Assembly (NCBI RefSeq): GCF_013363975.1
Contig: NZ_JABWGN010000016.1
Span: 1 to 64,000, forward strand
Reading direction: 5' to 3'
DNA length: 64,000 nt
Source of the DNA: Nonomuraea montanisoli
GTDB lineage: Bacteria > Actinomycetota > Actinomycetes > Streptosporangiales > Streptosporangiaceae
The notes beneath the pieces were generated by a model. That model was given only the letters and a program-made list of their open reading frames with translations. It searched no databases and had not been told where the DNA came from. A program made the translations under genes and the position numbers. How positions within the stretch are numbered: the stretch's first letter is position 1; each line of letters begins with the position of its first letter. This document shows positions 7,582 through 15,397 of this stretch, piece after piece.

Positions 7582-10092
7582 ATGCTGAGGACCACGCTGG
7601 CCGGCCTGCGGGCGCACCGGCTCAGGCTGCTGCTCACGTCCCTGGCGATCACGCTGGGCGTGGGGTTCATCGCGGGCACGTTCGTGCTGACGGACACCAT
7701 CGAGGCCGGCTTCGCGCAGAAGGTCACGGCCGACGCCGGAAAGGTCGGCGTGGCCGTGCTGACCGAGGGGCCGGACGGCCGCCTGCCCGCGGCGCTGCTG
7801 GAGGAGGTGCGGGCCCTGCCGGGCGTCACGGACGCGCAGGGCGTCGTCCGCGGACCGGCGCCGCTGATCGGCAAGGACGGCAAGACGGCCGGCAACGCGC
7901 CGACGACCGCCCTGTCGATCGCGTCCGGGCCGCTGAACCGCGTCGTGATCGTCTCGGGCACGGGCCCGGGCTCCGACGACCAGGCGGCGGTGCTCGACGA
8001 GAACACCGCCAAGGCCCAGGGCCTCAAGACCGGCGACACGATCACCGTGCTGGACCCCCAGGGCCGCAAGCGGACGTTCCGCCTGGTCGGCCTCCTCGAC
8101 CCGGGCGTGGACCAGGAGCTCGCCTACACCGGCGTGGTCGGCTTCACCCCCGCCATGGCGCAGCGGATGACCGGTGAGAAGGGCTTCCGCGAGATCGACG
8201 TCGCGGGCGCCGACCCGGCGCGGCTGCGGACCGCGGTCGCCGCGGTGGCGGACGGCTCCGGCCGTGAGGTGGTCACCGGAGAGCAGCTCGCGGAACGGCT
8301 CGCCCGGCAGGCCGGCGTCGAGACGAAGGCGCTGACCGTGGGTCTGCTCATGTTCGGACTGGTGTCCATGCTGGTGGCGGCGCTGGTCATCTACAACACG
8401 TTCACGATCCTGGTGGCGCAGCGCACCCGGGAGATGGCGCTGCTGCGCTGCATCGGCGCGACGCGGGGCCAGGTGTTCGGCTCGGTGCTGCTGGAGTCGG
8501 CGGTGATCGGGGTGCTGTCGTCGGTGCTCGGGCTGCTCACCGGTTACGGGCTGGGCGCGGCGACGCTCGCGGTCCTGGGCGCTCTGGATGCGCCGCTGCC
8601 GACCGGCGCCTCCGTGCGGCTGGCGCCGGGCACGATCGTCATCGGGCTGGCCGTGGGCCTGCTCGTCACCGTCGGCTCGGCGGTGCTGCCGGCCCGCACG
8701 TCCACGCGGGTCGCGCCGGTGGCGGCGCTGCGCACGCAGGTGGAGGAGCAGGTGTTCCGCACCGGCCTGATCCGGGTGCTCGCCGCGGGACTGTTCCTGC
8801 TGACCGGTCTGGGGCTGGCCGGGGTCGGCGCGCTGGCGCTGGAGCCGGGGCAGCAGGTGTCGCTGGTCGTGGTCATGGCCGGGGGCGCGGTGACGTTCCT
8901 CGGCGTGATGATCCTCGGGCCCGTGCTGGTCAGGCCGCTCAGCGCGGTCATCGGGGCGGTCCCGGCCCGGCTGTTCGGCGTGCCGGGACGGCTGGCCGTG
9001 GACAACTCCGGCCGCAACCCGAAGCGGGCGGCCACCACCACGGTCGCGCTGACCGTGGGCGTGACGCTGATGACGCTCATCTCCGTGCTCACCGCCTCCA
9101 CCCGGGTGACGCTGACCGCCAAGCTGGACGACCAGTTCCCCATCGACTACATGGTGGCCACCCAGGAGCGCGACTCCACGATCCCCCGCTCGGTCGGCGA
9201 GGAGCTGCGGCGGCGGCCGGAGCTGGCCTCCGTGGTGCAGGTGCGCTTCGCCGAGGCGAAGGTGAGCGGGTCGAAGGGCGGCGCGAGCCGCCTGGAGGTG
9301 GGCACGTACAGGGGGCCGATGGCTCCTCCCGTGACGGCGGGCACGATGCGCGGCCTCGGCGACGGTCAGGTCGCGGTCGCGGACGACGTGGCGGGGCGGC
9401 TCGGCGTCCGGGTCGGCGACTCGCTGTCGGTCGCCACCGGGCGGGCCAGGGCGGTCAGGCTCGCCGTCGTCGCCGTCCTGAACGCCTCCGAGTCGACGCT
9501 GCCGGAGCTGACCGTGGCCGAGGGCGCCTTCGACCGGTACTTCGGCGCGGTGCCCGACTCCCGGCTGATGATCGACGCCAGGGACGGCGTGGCGCCGGAG
9601 AGGTCCCGGGCGGTGGTGGACGCGGCGACCGCGGCGTACCCGACGGTCAAGGTGTCCAGCTCGACCGAGGTGCGCGGCGAGTTCGACGAGACCCTGGACA
9701 TGCTGTTGATGATCGTCACGGGACTGCTGGGGCTGGCCATCCTCATCTCGCTGCTCGGCATCGCCAACACGCTGTCGCTGTCGGTCCACGAGCGGACCCG
9801 GGAGTCGGCGCTGCTGCGCGCCCTCGGCCTCACCCGGCCGCAGCTACGGCGGACGCTCTGGGTGGAGGCGCTGGTGCTGGGGCTGATCGGGGCGCTGGTC
9901 GGGGTCGTGCTGGGCGCGGTGTTCGGGTGGGCCGCCGTGCGGGCCATGATCGACGGGGCGGTGTACGCGGTGCCGTACGGGCAGGTCGCGCTGTTCGTGG
10001 CGCTGTCGGGGGTCGCGGGGGTGCTGGCGGCGGTGCTGCCGGCGCGGCGCGCGGCCCGCGCCTCGATCGTCGGCGCGCTGGCGAGCGGCTGA
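7582..10092 (+). CDS. FtsX-like ABC transporter permease, two-module
   Basis: An 836-residue membrane protein encoded one base after the ATPase gene. The N-terminal helix (about residues 15-38) is followed by a large external MacB-like periplasmic-core domain, three membrane helices (about 255-380) with an FtsX module, another helix pair, a second external domain (about 520-690), and a final three-helix FtsX module with the conserved TRESALLRALGLTRPQLRRT. This duplicated layout is typical of actinobacterial permeases in which one polypeptide supplies both halves. Its 3' end (codons for LASG and the stop) is duplicated in the following 100 bases. Confidence 0.93.
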   Translation: MLRTTLAGLRAHRLRLLLTSLAITLGVGFIAGTFVLTDTIEAGFAQKVTADAGKVGVAVLTEGPDGRLPAALLEEVRALPGVTDAQGVVRGPAPLIGKDGKTAGNAPTTALSIASGPLNRVVIVSGTGPGSDDQAAVLDENTAKAQGLKTGDTITVLDPQGRKRTFRLVGLLDPGVDQELAYTGVVGFTPAMAQRMTGEKGFREIDVAGADPARLRTAVAAVADGSGREVVTGEQLAERLARQAGVETKALTVGLLMFGLVSMLVAALVIYNTFTILVAQRTREMALLRCIGATRGQVFGSVLLESAVIGVLSSVLGLLTGYGLGAATLAVLGALDAPLPTGASVRLAPGTIVIGLAVGLLVTVGSAVLPARTSTRVAPVAALRTQVEEQVFRTGLIRVLAAGLFLLTGLGLAGVGALALEPGQQVSLVVVMAGGAVTFLGVMILGPVLVRPLSAVIGAVPARLFGVPGRLAVDNSGRNPKRAATTTVALTVGVTLMTLISVLTASTRVTLTAKLDDQFPIDYMVATQERDSTIPRSVGEELRRRPELASVVQVRFAEAKVSGSKGGASRLEVGTYRGPMAPPVTAGTMRGLGDGQVAVADDVAGRLGVRVGDSLSVATGRARAVRLAVVAVLNASESTLPELTVAEGAFDRYFGAVPDSRLMIDARDGVAPERSRAVVDAATAAYPTVKVSSSTEVRGEFDETLDMLLMIVTGLLGLAILISLLGIANTLSLSVHERTRESALLRALGLTRPQLRRTLWVEALVLGLIGALVGVVLGAVFGWAAVRAMIDGAVYAVPYGQVALFVALSGVAGVLAAVLPARRAARASIVGALASG

Positions 10093-10181
10093 TCCCGGCT
10101 CACTCCTCGATTGCGACGCGCTGGCGAGCGGCTGATCCCGGACTGTGCCTCGCTTGCGGCGCTCTGGCGAGCGGCTGCCCC
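10074..10181 (+). repeat. Tandem duplication of the permease 3' end
   Basis: CGCTGGCGAGCGGCTGATCC, which includes the last codons and stop of the permease gene, recurs almost exactly 43 bases downstream and again, degenerate, about 42 bases later (CTCTGGCGAGCGGCTG). The copies after 10092 are non-coding. The pattern looks like a slippage or duplication scar. Confidence 0.7.
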
Positions 10182-10207
10182 GTGGCGCGCGCTGTGAGGA
10201 GGTCTTC

Positions 10208-10486
10208 TCAGCGAGGGGTACGGCCGGGCCACAGCTCGGCCACCGTCTCCGGGTCGAGCAGCGGACGGCTCACGATCTCCCCGGACACCCGGTCGATCAC
10301 GATGCAGCCGCCCCCGACGGTGCCCGGCAGCGTGGCCGGGTCGTCGGGGTCGGGCTCCCGGATCCACGCCACGTACCCCTCGCCGAACCCGTGGACCCCC
10401 ACCCGCACGGGGTCGTCCACCGGCCGGACCCCGTTGAAGTACTCCTCCGCCACCGCCCGGGCCTGGTCGAGGTCCACGGCGCTCAC
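10208..10486 (-). CDS. YrhB-like small protein, putative immunity partner of the adjacent deamidase
   Basis: A 92-residue soluble protein starting at GTG, 16 bases after the putative toxin gene on the same strand. The core VGGGCIVIDRVSGEIVSRPLLDPETVAEL with the preceding GEGYVAWIREP resembles the YrhB/Imm35-type fold: a helix, then a strand meander with a conserved G-x-x-x-V-I-D-R-x-T/S-G-E. Proteins of this type often sit beside polymorphic-toxin or papain-fold deamidase domains and are taken as immunity proteins. Function is inferred from neighbourhood and fold resemblance only. Confidence 0.6.
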   Translation of the reverse strand: MSAVDLDQARAVAEEYFNGVRPVDDPVRVGVHGFGEGYVAWIREPDPDDPATLPGTVGGGCIVIDRVSGEIVSRPLLDPETVAELWPGRTPR

Positions 10487-10502
10487 CCCTGCCCGCCGCG
10501 GG

Positions 10503-12014
10503 TCACCGCGGCCGCCCGTACCGGTCGACGATGACGCAGAACACCCCGGTCACCGTCGTGTAGGGAGGATCGACCGCCATGTGGCCGCGCTGGGCGTCGA
10601 TCCAGATGACCTCGCCGCCGAAGTTCACGGCGTTCCACGCGTGGGAGCCGCCGCCGGGCCAGCGCACGACGATGATGGCCGCGGCCCCGTGCCCGGCCTC
10701 GATCAGCCGCCGCGCCACCAGCGGGTAGGCGTGCCGCCCGTGCCCGGCGTACTGGAACCGGTGCCCGACCCAGCGCTCGATCCTGGCCGCGCCGCCCGTC
10801 TCGCCGGTCAGCACCGGGCGGCCGAGCCGGTCGTACTCGGGGTGCCGGGGCGCCGCGGCGGCAGGCTCGCCGTGCCAGGTGGACAGCACCGCGAGCGCGC
10901 AGTCGGCGGCGTTGGAGGCCCGGAACGGGTCGTCGGCGGGGCCGCCGCCGTTGATGAGCCTCACCCAGGTGCCGCGCGGGTCGGGGAAGCGCGTGCCGGG
11001 CGGGACGGCCCGGCGCAGGTCGTGCTCGACCTGCGGGTCGGGCCGCGCCAGCCCTCCCGCGGCGCCGTACGGGCGGCAGTCGGCCAGCCGCGGCGGCCTG
11101 GCGGGCCCGTCGAACCAGTCGGGGGCCGCCACGGGCCTGCCCGGGTCTCCCCCGCCCGACGCCGCCCACCCGGCCGGGCCCGTGGGGGGCCGATGACCGG
11201 GGGCCGCCCACGCCGCCCGGAGGCCGTCCGGCGCGGATTCGCGAACGTCGTGCCGCATGGTCTCCGGTGCGGCGCTTCTCGTGGGATCCCCGATGAGGTG
11301 GCTCGTGGCGTCGCTGACGAGGTCCCTCGTGGCCTCCCCGGTGAGATCTCCCCTGACGTCCCTGGTGAGGTCTCTCCTGGCATCCCGGTTGAGGTCTCTC
11401 GGGGGAGCCGGCGCGAGGGCTTCCCAGGGGTCGCCGCCTGCGGGGTCACCTGTTCGGGTGTCTCCGGGCGCGGCACGCCCCGCCGGGGACGTCGCGCCGG
11501 CCGCCCCAGGCCGGACGTGCGACGCCGAGGGCGGGGCCGCCGGGTGAGCGAGGGCTGCCTCCGCCTCCAGCCGCGCGGACGAAGGGGCCGCGGACGCCTC
11601 CGACCGCGCAGGCGAAAGGGCCGCGGACGCATCCGACCACACGGACGAAAGGGCCCCCGACGCATCCGACCACGCGAACGAAGGGGGCGCGGAGGCGGCC
11701 GGCCGCGCAGTCGGAAGGGGCGCGGAGGCGTCCGGCCGCGCAGTCGGGAACGCTGTCGGCGCGTCCGGCAGGAGCGCGGGCGGGAACGCCGTCGCCGGGT
11801 CCGGCAGTAACTCGTCCGGCGGGCGTTCTCCCAGGAGCACGGCGAGGGCCGGCGATCGGTGGTCCGGCGCGGCCGGGTCGGGCGGGCCGGGGTCGGTGGG
11901 GGTGGGGGCGGCGGCGCGCTCGTAGTCGCGCCACCGCACGCCGTCCCCCACCACCGGGTCGTAGCGCCCTCCGGGAAGGACCCACCGGGCGCGGGACTTG
12001 CGGTCGCGGGTCAC
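10503..12014 (-). CDS. Toxin glutamine deamidase-type (papain-fold) protein with repetitive N-terminus
   Basis: A 503-residue protein. Start GTG was chosen because CGACAGGAGGCAGGAC supplies a strong ribosome site just before it. The C-terminal ~140 residues resemble the toxin glutamine-deamidase (Tox-PL) papain-like family: RLINGGGPADDPFRASN then ADCALAVLSTWHG (Cys372), GGSHAWNAVNFGG (His) and VIWIDAQRGH (Asp), a Cys-His-Asp order. The region between about residues 60 and 340 is low-complexity, with repeated A/S/P-rich and D/R/T-rich units. No signal peptide, WXG or RHS delivery domain is seen, so export is unexplained. Typical members carry two Cys (NCxxC); here the first is Ala. It pairs with the small gene downstream. 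Confidence 0.68.
   Translation of the reverse strand: MTRDRKSRARWVLPGGRYDPVVGDGVRWRDYERAAAPTPTDPGPPDPAAPDHRSPALAVLLGERPPDELLPDPATAFPPALLPDAPTAFPTARPDASAPLPTARPAASAPPSFAWSDASGALSSVWSDASAALSPARSEASAAPSSARLEAEAALAHPAAPPSASHVRPGAAGATSPAGRAAPGDTRTGDPAGGDPWEALAPAPPRDLNRDARRDLTRDVRGDLTGEATRDLVSDATSHLIGDPTRSAAPETMRHDVRESAPDGLRAAWAAPGHRPPTGPAGWAASGGGDPGRPVAAPDWFDGPARPPRLADCRPYGAAGGLARPDPQVEHDLRRAVPPGTRFPDPRGTWVRLINGGGPADDPFRASNAADCALAVLSTWHGEPAAAAPRHPEYDRLGRPVLTGETGGAARIERWVGHRFQYAGHGRHAYPLVARRLIEAGHGAAAIIVVRWPGGGSHAWNAVNFGGEVIWIDAQRGHMAVDPPYTTVTGVFCVIVDRYGRPR
11254..11700 (-). repeat. Degenerate in-frame repeats inside the deamidase gene
   Basis: Two blocks of short repeats occur within the coding frame. 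One encodes units like RDLTRD/RDLVSD (about 11254-11400). The other encodes units like SDASAALS/SEASAAPS (about 11560-11700). They form the variable spacer between the N-terminal tip and the catalytic domain. Confidence 0.6.
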
Positions 12015-12149
12015 GTCCTGCCTCCTGTCGTGCTCGACGCCGATCGTAGGGCCGTCGTCCCGGCCAGGAGGGGCACTCGGCAAGTTCGGCCGCCACGATC
12101 CACCCGCCTTACCTGCACAAACGCGGAGAAGCGGGACAGCGCGGACCCG

Positions 12150-13940
12150 TCAGGCGACCTGCACCGTGATCGTGTGCCAGCCCGTCGCGCCGTCCGGGGC
12201 GGGCGGCTCCTGCTGCTCCCCCTGGGTACGGCCGGCGGCGTCCGTGGCCCGCACCTCGATCGTGTGGCGGCCGGGTGCGGCGTCCCAGTCGAGCGCCCAC
12301 TGCCGCCACGTGTCCGGTCCCGGCACCGCGGCGAGGCGCGCCCGCCGCCACTCCCCGCGGTCCACGCGCACCTCCACGGCCTCGATCCCCGTGTGCTGCG
12401 CCCAGGCGACCCCGGCGATGGTCGTCCGGCCCGATCGCAGCGTGGCCCCCTGCCGGGGCAGGTCGATGCGGGACTGCGTCTTGATCGGCGCCTTGGCGGC
12501 CCAGCCGCGCGGCGTCCAGTATGCCTCGTCCCGGTCGAAGCGCGTCACCTTCACGTCCACCACCCACTTGGTGGCCGAGACGTACCCGTACAGTCCCGGC
12601 ACCACCTGCCGCACCGGGAAGCCGTGGTCCACGGGCAGCACCTCACCGTTCATGGCCACGGCGAACAGCGCGTCGCGCCCGTCCATGACCACGTCCACCG
12701 GGGTGCCGCAGGTGAAGCCGTCCTCGGAGGTGGACAGCAGCATGTCGGCGCCGGACTGCAGCCCGGCCTCGCGCAGCACGTCGGCCATGCGGACGCCGAG
12801 CCAGCGGGCGTTGCCGATGTACTCGCCGCCGACCGGGTTGGACACGCAGGTCAGCGTGATGTCGGCCTCCGTGAGGGGGCGCCGCAGCAGGTCGTCGAAG
12901 GTCAGCTCGATCGGCCGGTCGACCATGCCGTGGACGCGCAGCCGCCAGGCGCGCGGGTCCACCTGGGGGACGACGAGCGCGGTGTCCACCCGGTAGAAGT
13001 CCCGGTTCCTGGTGACGAAGGGGGACAGGCCGCTGATGCGGAAGTCCGTCCCGGCGGGCAGCGGCGCCGCGGGTGCGGCGGGTGCAGGCAGCGCCAGGCC
13101 ACCCCTGGCGGTGTCCACGGCCTGGCGGCTCCCGAGGGCCCGCCCGAGCACGGTGGCCGCCCCCGCCGCCACCACGCCGCCCGCGACACCGGTGAGCAGC
13201 CTGCGCCGGTCGAACCCGCCGGCTCCGTACGCCCCGGGCCGCATCACCACGGGCCGCATCACCACGGGCCGCATCACCACGGGCCGCATCACCACGGGCC
13301 GCTCGACCTCAGGCCCCGGCCCCGGCTCCGCCTCCGGCCCCGGTCCCATCGGCGTCCCGGGCTCCCCCTCCACCGCGCGATCGGCGACCGTCCGATCCGC
13401 ATCCGTTCGGTCGGCGTCCGTCCGATCCGCGTCCGTCCGATCCGCGTCAGCGTCAGCATCCGCGTCAGCCGTCCCGTACGCGACGGCCGCCCGGGAGGCG
13501 AGACCCGTGCGCCGGACGAGCGCCCGGAGGGTCCACATGCCGGCCGCCACGCCCACCACCGTCGGCACCACCCACGCGACCCCGGCCCCCGGCCGGGTCA
13601 GCACCGCCAGCACGCCCACGACGCCGAACGCCACGAGCCCCGCGTAGCCGTACACCGGCCGCCACCTGGCCGCGATCCCCAGCGCCGCGGCGATCAGGGC
13701 CAGCACCACGAGCACGCCCCCGACGAGGACGGTCTTGTCGTTGGCCCCGAACGTGTTGATCGCGAAGTCCTTGACCGGCGCGGGCGTCAGGTCCACCGCC
13801 ACGTCGCCGACCGCCACCACCGGGAACGTCTTCGGCCCGACGATCGCGGCCGCGAGCTGGGCGATCCCGAGCGCGACCGCCCCGGCCGTCAGGCCCGCGA
13901 GCGCGCCCGCCCACGCGGGCGCCCTGTCTGTCCTCTGCAC
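12150..13940 (-). CDS. Membrane-anchored molybdopterin-dependent oxidoreductase (sulfite oxidase family)
   Basis: A 596-residue protein. Four membrane helices occupy about residues 10-150, then a polar repetitive linker, then a twin-Arg-like stretch (FDRRRLLTGVAGGVVAAG). The catalytic part starts near residue 300. Molybdopterin-domain landmarks are DFYRVDTALVVPQVDPRAWRL, the Cys-bearing LTCVSNPVGGEYIGNARWLG (Mo-ligand Cys) and HGFPVRQVVPGLYGYVSATKWV. The C-terminal part is the Mo-co dimerisation Ig-like domain. It should act outside the membrane, oxidising or reducing a small substrate, possibly as a sulfite or sulfoxide enzyme; no heme domain is present. The linker carries DRTDA and VVMRP repeats. 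The GTG start has no obvious ribosome site. Confidence 0.88.
   Translation of the reverse strand: MQRTDRAPAWAGALAGLTAGAVALGIAQLAAAIVGPKTFPVVAVGDVAVDLTPAPVKDFAINTFGANDKTVLVGGVLVVLALIAAALGIAARWRPVYGYAGLVAFGVVGVLAVLTRPGAGVAWVVPTVVGVAAGMWTLRALVRRTGLASRAAVAYGTADADADADADRTDADRTDADRTDADRTVADRAVEGEPGTPMGPGPEAEPGPGPEVERPVVMRPVVMRPVVMRPVVMRPGAYGAGGFDRRRLLTGVAGGVVAAGAATVLGRALGSRQAVDTARGGLALPAPAAPAAPLPAGTDFRISGLSPFVTRNRDFYRVDTALVVPQVDPRAWRLRVHGMVDRPIELTFDDLLRRPLTEADITLTCVSNPVGGEYIGNARWLGVRMADVLREAGLQSGADMLLSTSEDGFTCGTPVDVVMDGRDALFAVAMNGEVLPVDHGFPVRQVVPGLYGYVSATKWVVDVKVTRFDRDEAYWTPRGWAAKAPIKTQSRIDLPRQGATLRSGRTTIAGVAWAQHTGIEAVEVRVDRGEWRRARLAAVPGPDTWRQWALDWDAAPGRHTIEVRATDAAGRTQGEQQEPPAPDGATGWHTITVQVA
13236..13295. 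repeat. 15-bp minisatellite, four exact units
   Basis: GGGCCGCATCACCAC is repeated four times without change inside the oxidoreductase gene, encoding VVMRP four times. The unit length is a multiple of three, so copy-number change would keep the frame. Confidence 0.95.
13378..13475. repeat. 15-bp minisatellite encoding DRTDA-type units
   Basis: Units close to CGTCCGATCCGCGTC repeat through this stretch and encode about four DRTDA/DRTVA units next to an Asp-Ala dipeptide run. It lies in the linker between the membrane and catalytic parts of the oxidoreductase. Confidence 0.85.
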
Positions 13941-14031
13941 GGTTCCGACGCTACGCCGGGCTGCGCCCTCCGGTTCTTACACGCCGGTTACGGGACCCCG
14001 GTGAGTCGCCGGAGGACACCGGTGCGGCACG

Positions 14032-14628
14032 TCAGGAGGACGGCGACAGCAGCTCGCGCACCAGCGGGGCGAGGGCGCGGAAGGCGCGGCCCCGGTGGCT
14101 GATCGCGTCCTTCTCCTCCGGCGCCATCTCCGCCGTCGTCCGGGTCTCGCCGTCGGGCACGAAGATCGGGTCGTACCCGAACCCGTGGGACCCGCGCGGC
14201 GTGACGACCAGCCGCCCGGGCAGATCGCCCTCGACCACCCGCGTCTCCCCCGACGGCAGCGCCAGCGCCGCCACGCACGCGAAGTGGGCCGTCAGCCGAT
14301 CCGCGGGGACGTCGGAGACCTGCGCCAGCAGCAGGTCGAGGTTGGCCTGGTCGTCGCCGTGGCGGCCGGACCAGCGGGCGGAGAAGACGCCCGGCATGCC
14401 GCTCAGCACGTCGACGCACAGGCCGGAGTCGTCGGCCACCGCGGGCAGCCCGGAGCCTTGGGCGACGGCATGCGCCTTGAGCAGGGCATTCTCCTCGAAC
14501 GTGACCCCCGTCTCGGCCACCTCGCCGATCGAGGGGAACTCCTCCAGGCCCACGATGTCGAACCCCGACAGGATGCGGCGCAGCTCGACGATCTTGCCCG
14601 GGTTGCGGGTGGCGAGCACGATCTTCAT
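14032..14628 (-). CDS. rdgB: dITP/XTP pyrophosphatase (RdgB/HAM1 family)
   Basis: A 198-residue cytosolic house-cleaning enzyme that hydrolyses non-canonical purine triphosphates (dITP, XTP) to monophosphates, keeping them out of DNA and RNA. Family motifs are all present: the N-terminal VLATRNPGKIVELR, TFEENALLKA, the metal and catalytic ADDSGLCVDVL, the GVFSARWSG segment, and the specificity motif GSHGFGYDPIFVP followed by SHRGRAFRAL. Its ATG overlaps the stop of rph by four bases (ATGA), so the two are translationally coupled, as in mycobacteria. Confidence 0.96.
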   Translation of the reverse strand: MKIVLATRNPGKIVELRRILSGFDIVGLEEFPSIGEVAETGVTFEENALLKAHAVAQGSGLPAVADDSGLCVDVLSGMPGVFSARWSGRHGDDQANLDLLLAQVSDVPADRLTAHFACVAALALPSGETRVVEGDLPGRLVVTPRGSHGFGYDPIFVPDGETRTTAEMAPEEKDAISHRGRAFRALAPLVRELLSPSS

Positions 14629-15344
14629 CGTCCGAGCGCCTCCGCCTGGATCAGCGTCAGCTCCTCGCAGCCGGCCGCGGCCAGGTCGAGCAGCTGGTCG
14701 AGCGCGCCGCGGTCGAACGGGGCGCCCTCGGCCGTGCCCTGCACCTCGACGAAGCTGCCGGAGCCGGTCATGACGACGTTCATGTCGGTCTCGGCGGCCA
14801 CGTCCTCGGTGTAGCAGAGGTCGAGCATCGGCACGCCGCCGACGACGCCGACCGAGACGGCCGAGACGGAGCCGACCAGCGGGTCGCCCGGGCACATCTT
14901 GCGCTCGCGCATCCAGGCGACGGCGTCGGCCAGCGCGACGTACGCCCCGGTGATCGCGGCGGTGCGGGTGCCGCCGTCGGCCTGGAGGACGTCGCAGTCG
15001 AGCAGGATGGAGTTCTCGCCGAGCGCCTTGTAGTCGACGCAGGCCCGCAGCGAGCGGCCGATCAGCCGGGAGATCTCGTGGGTGCGCCCGCCGATCTTGC
15101 CGCGGACCGACTCGCGGTCGTTGCGCGTGTTGGTGGCGCGCGGCAGCATGGCGTACTCGGCGGTCACCCACCCCTGGCCGCTGCCGCGGCGCCAGCGCGG
15201 CACGCTGTCCTGGACCGAGGCGGCGCACAGCACCCGCGTGCCGCCGAACTCCACGAGCACCGAGCCCTCGGCGTGGGCGAGCCACCGCCTGGTTATGGTG
15301 ATCGGGCGTAGCTGGTCGGGGGTGCGGCCATCCTGTCGAGACAT
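14625..15344 (-). CDS. rph: Ribonuclease PH
   Basis: A 239-residue 3'-5' phosphorolytic exoribonuclease that trims the 3' end of tRNA precursors and other RNAs, using phosphate and forming a hexamer. Landmarks are the N-terminal RQDGRTPDQLRP, RGSGQGWVTAEYAMLPRATNTRNDRE (substrate and phosphate-binding Arg residues), GRTHEISRLIGRSLRA, LDCDVLQADGGTRTAAITGA and the C-terminal FVEVQGTAEGAPFDR. Start MSRQDGRT was chosen because upstream codons do not match the family. It lies between murI/MBL and rdgB in the usual actinobacterial order, with an MFS gene inserted on the other strand. Confidence 0.97.
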   Translation of the reverse strand: MSRQDGRTPDQLRPITITRRWLAHAEGSVLVEFGGTRVLCAASVQDSVPRWRRGSGQGWVTAEYAMLPRATNTRNDRESVRGKIGGRTHEISRLIGRSLRACVDYKALGENSILLDCDVLQADGGTRTAAITGAYVALADAVAWMRERKMCPGDPLVGSVSAVSVGVVGGVPMLDLCYTEDVAAETDMNVVMTGSGSFVEVQGTAEGAPFDRGALDQLLDLAAAGCEELTLIQAEALGR

Positions 15345-15397
15345 GCACTTCACCCTATCTCCGCGCTGTGACACCCTTGACCGAAAGTGTCCACCAC

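Noticed and set aside
10503..12083. ATG start of the deamidase protein at 12083
   Set aside because: No ribosome site there, whereas GTG at 12014 has AGGAGG at proper distance.
13236..13300. Regular repeats that might be a CRISPR array
   Set aside because: Units are 15 bp, contiguous without spacers and lie in frame within an enzyme gene.
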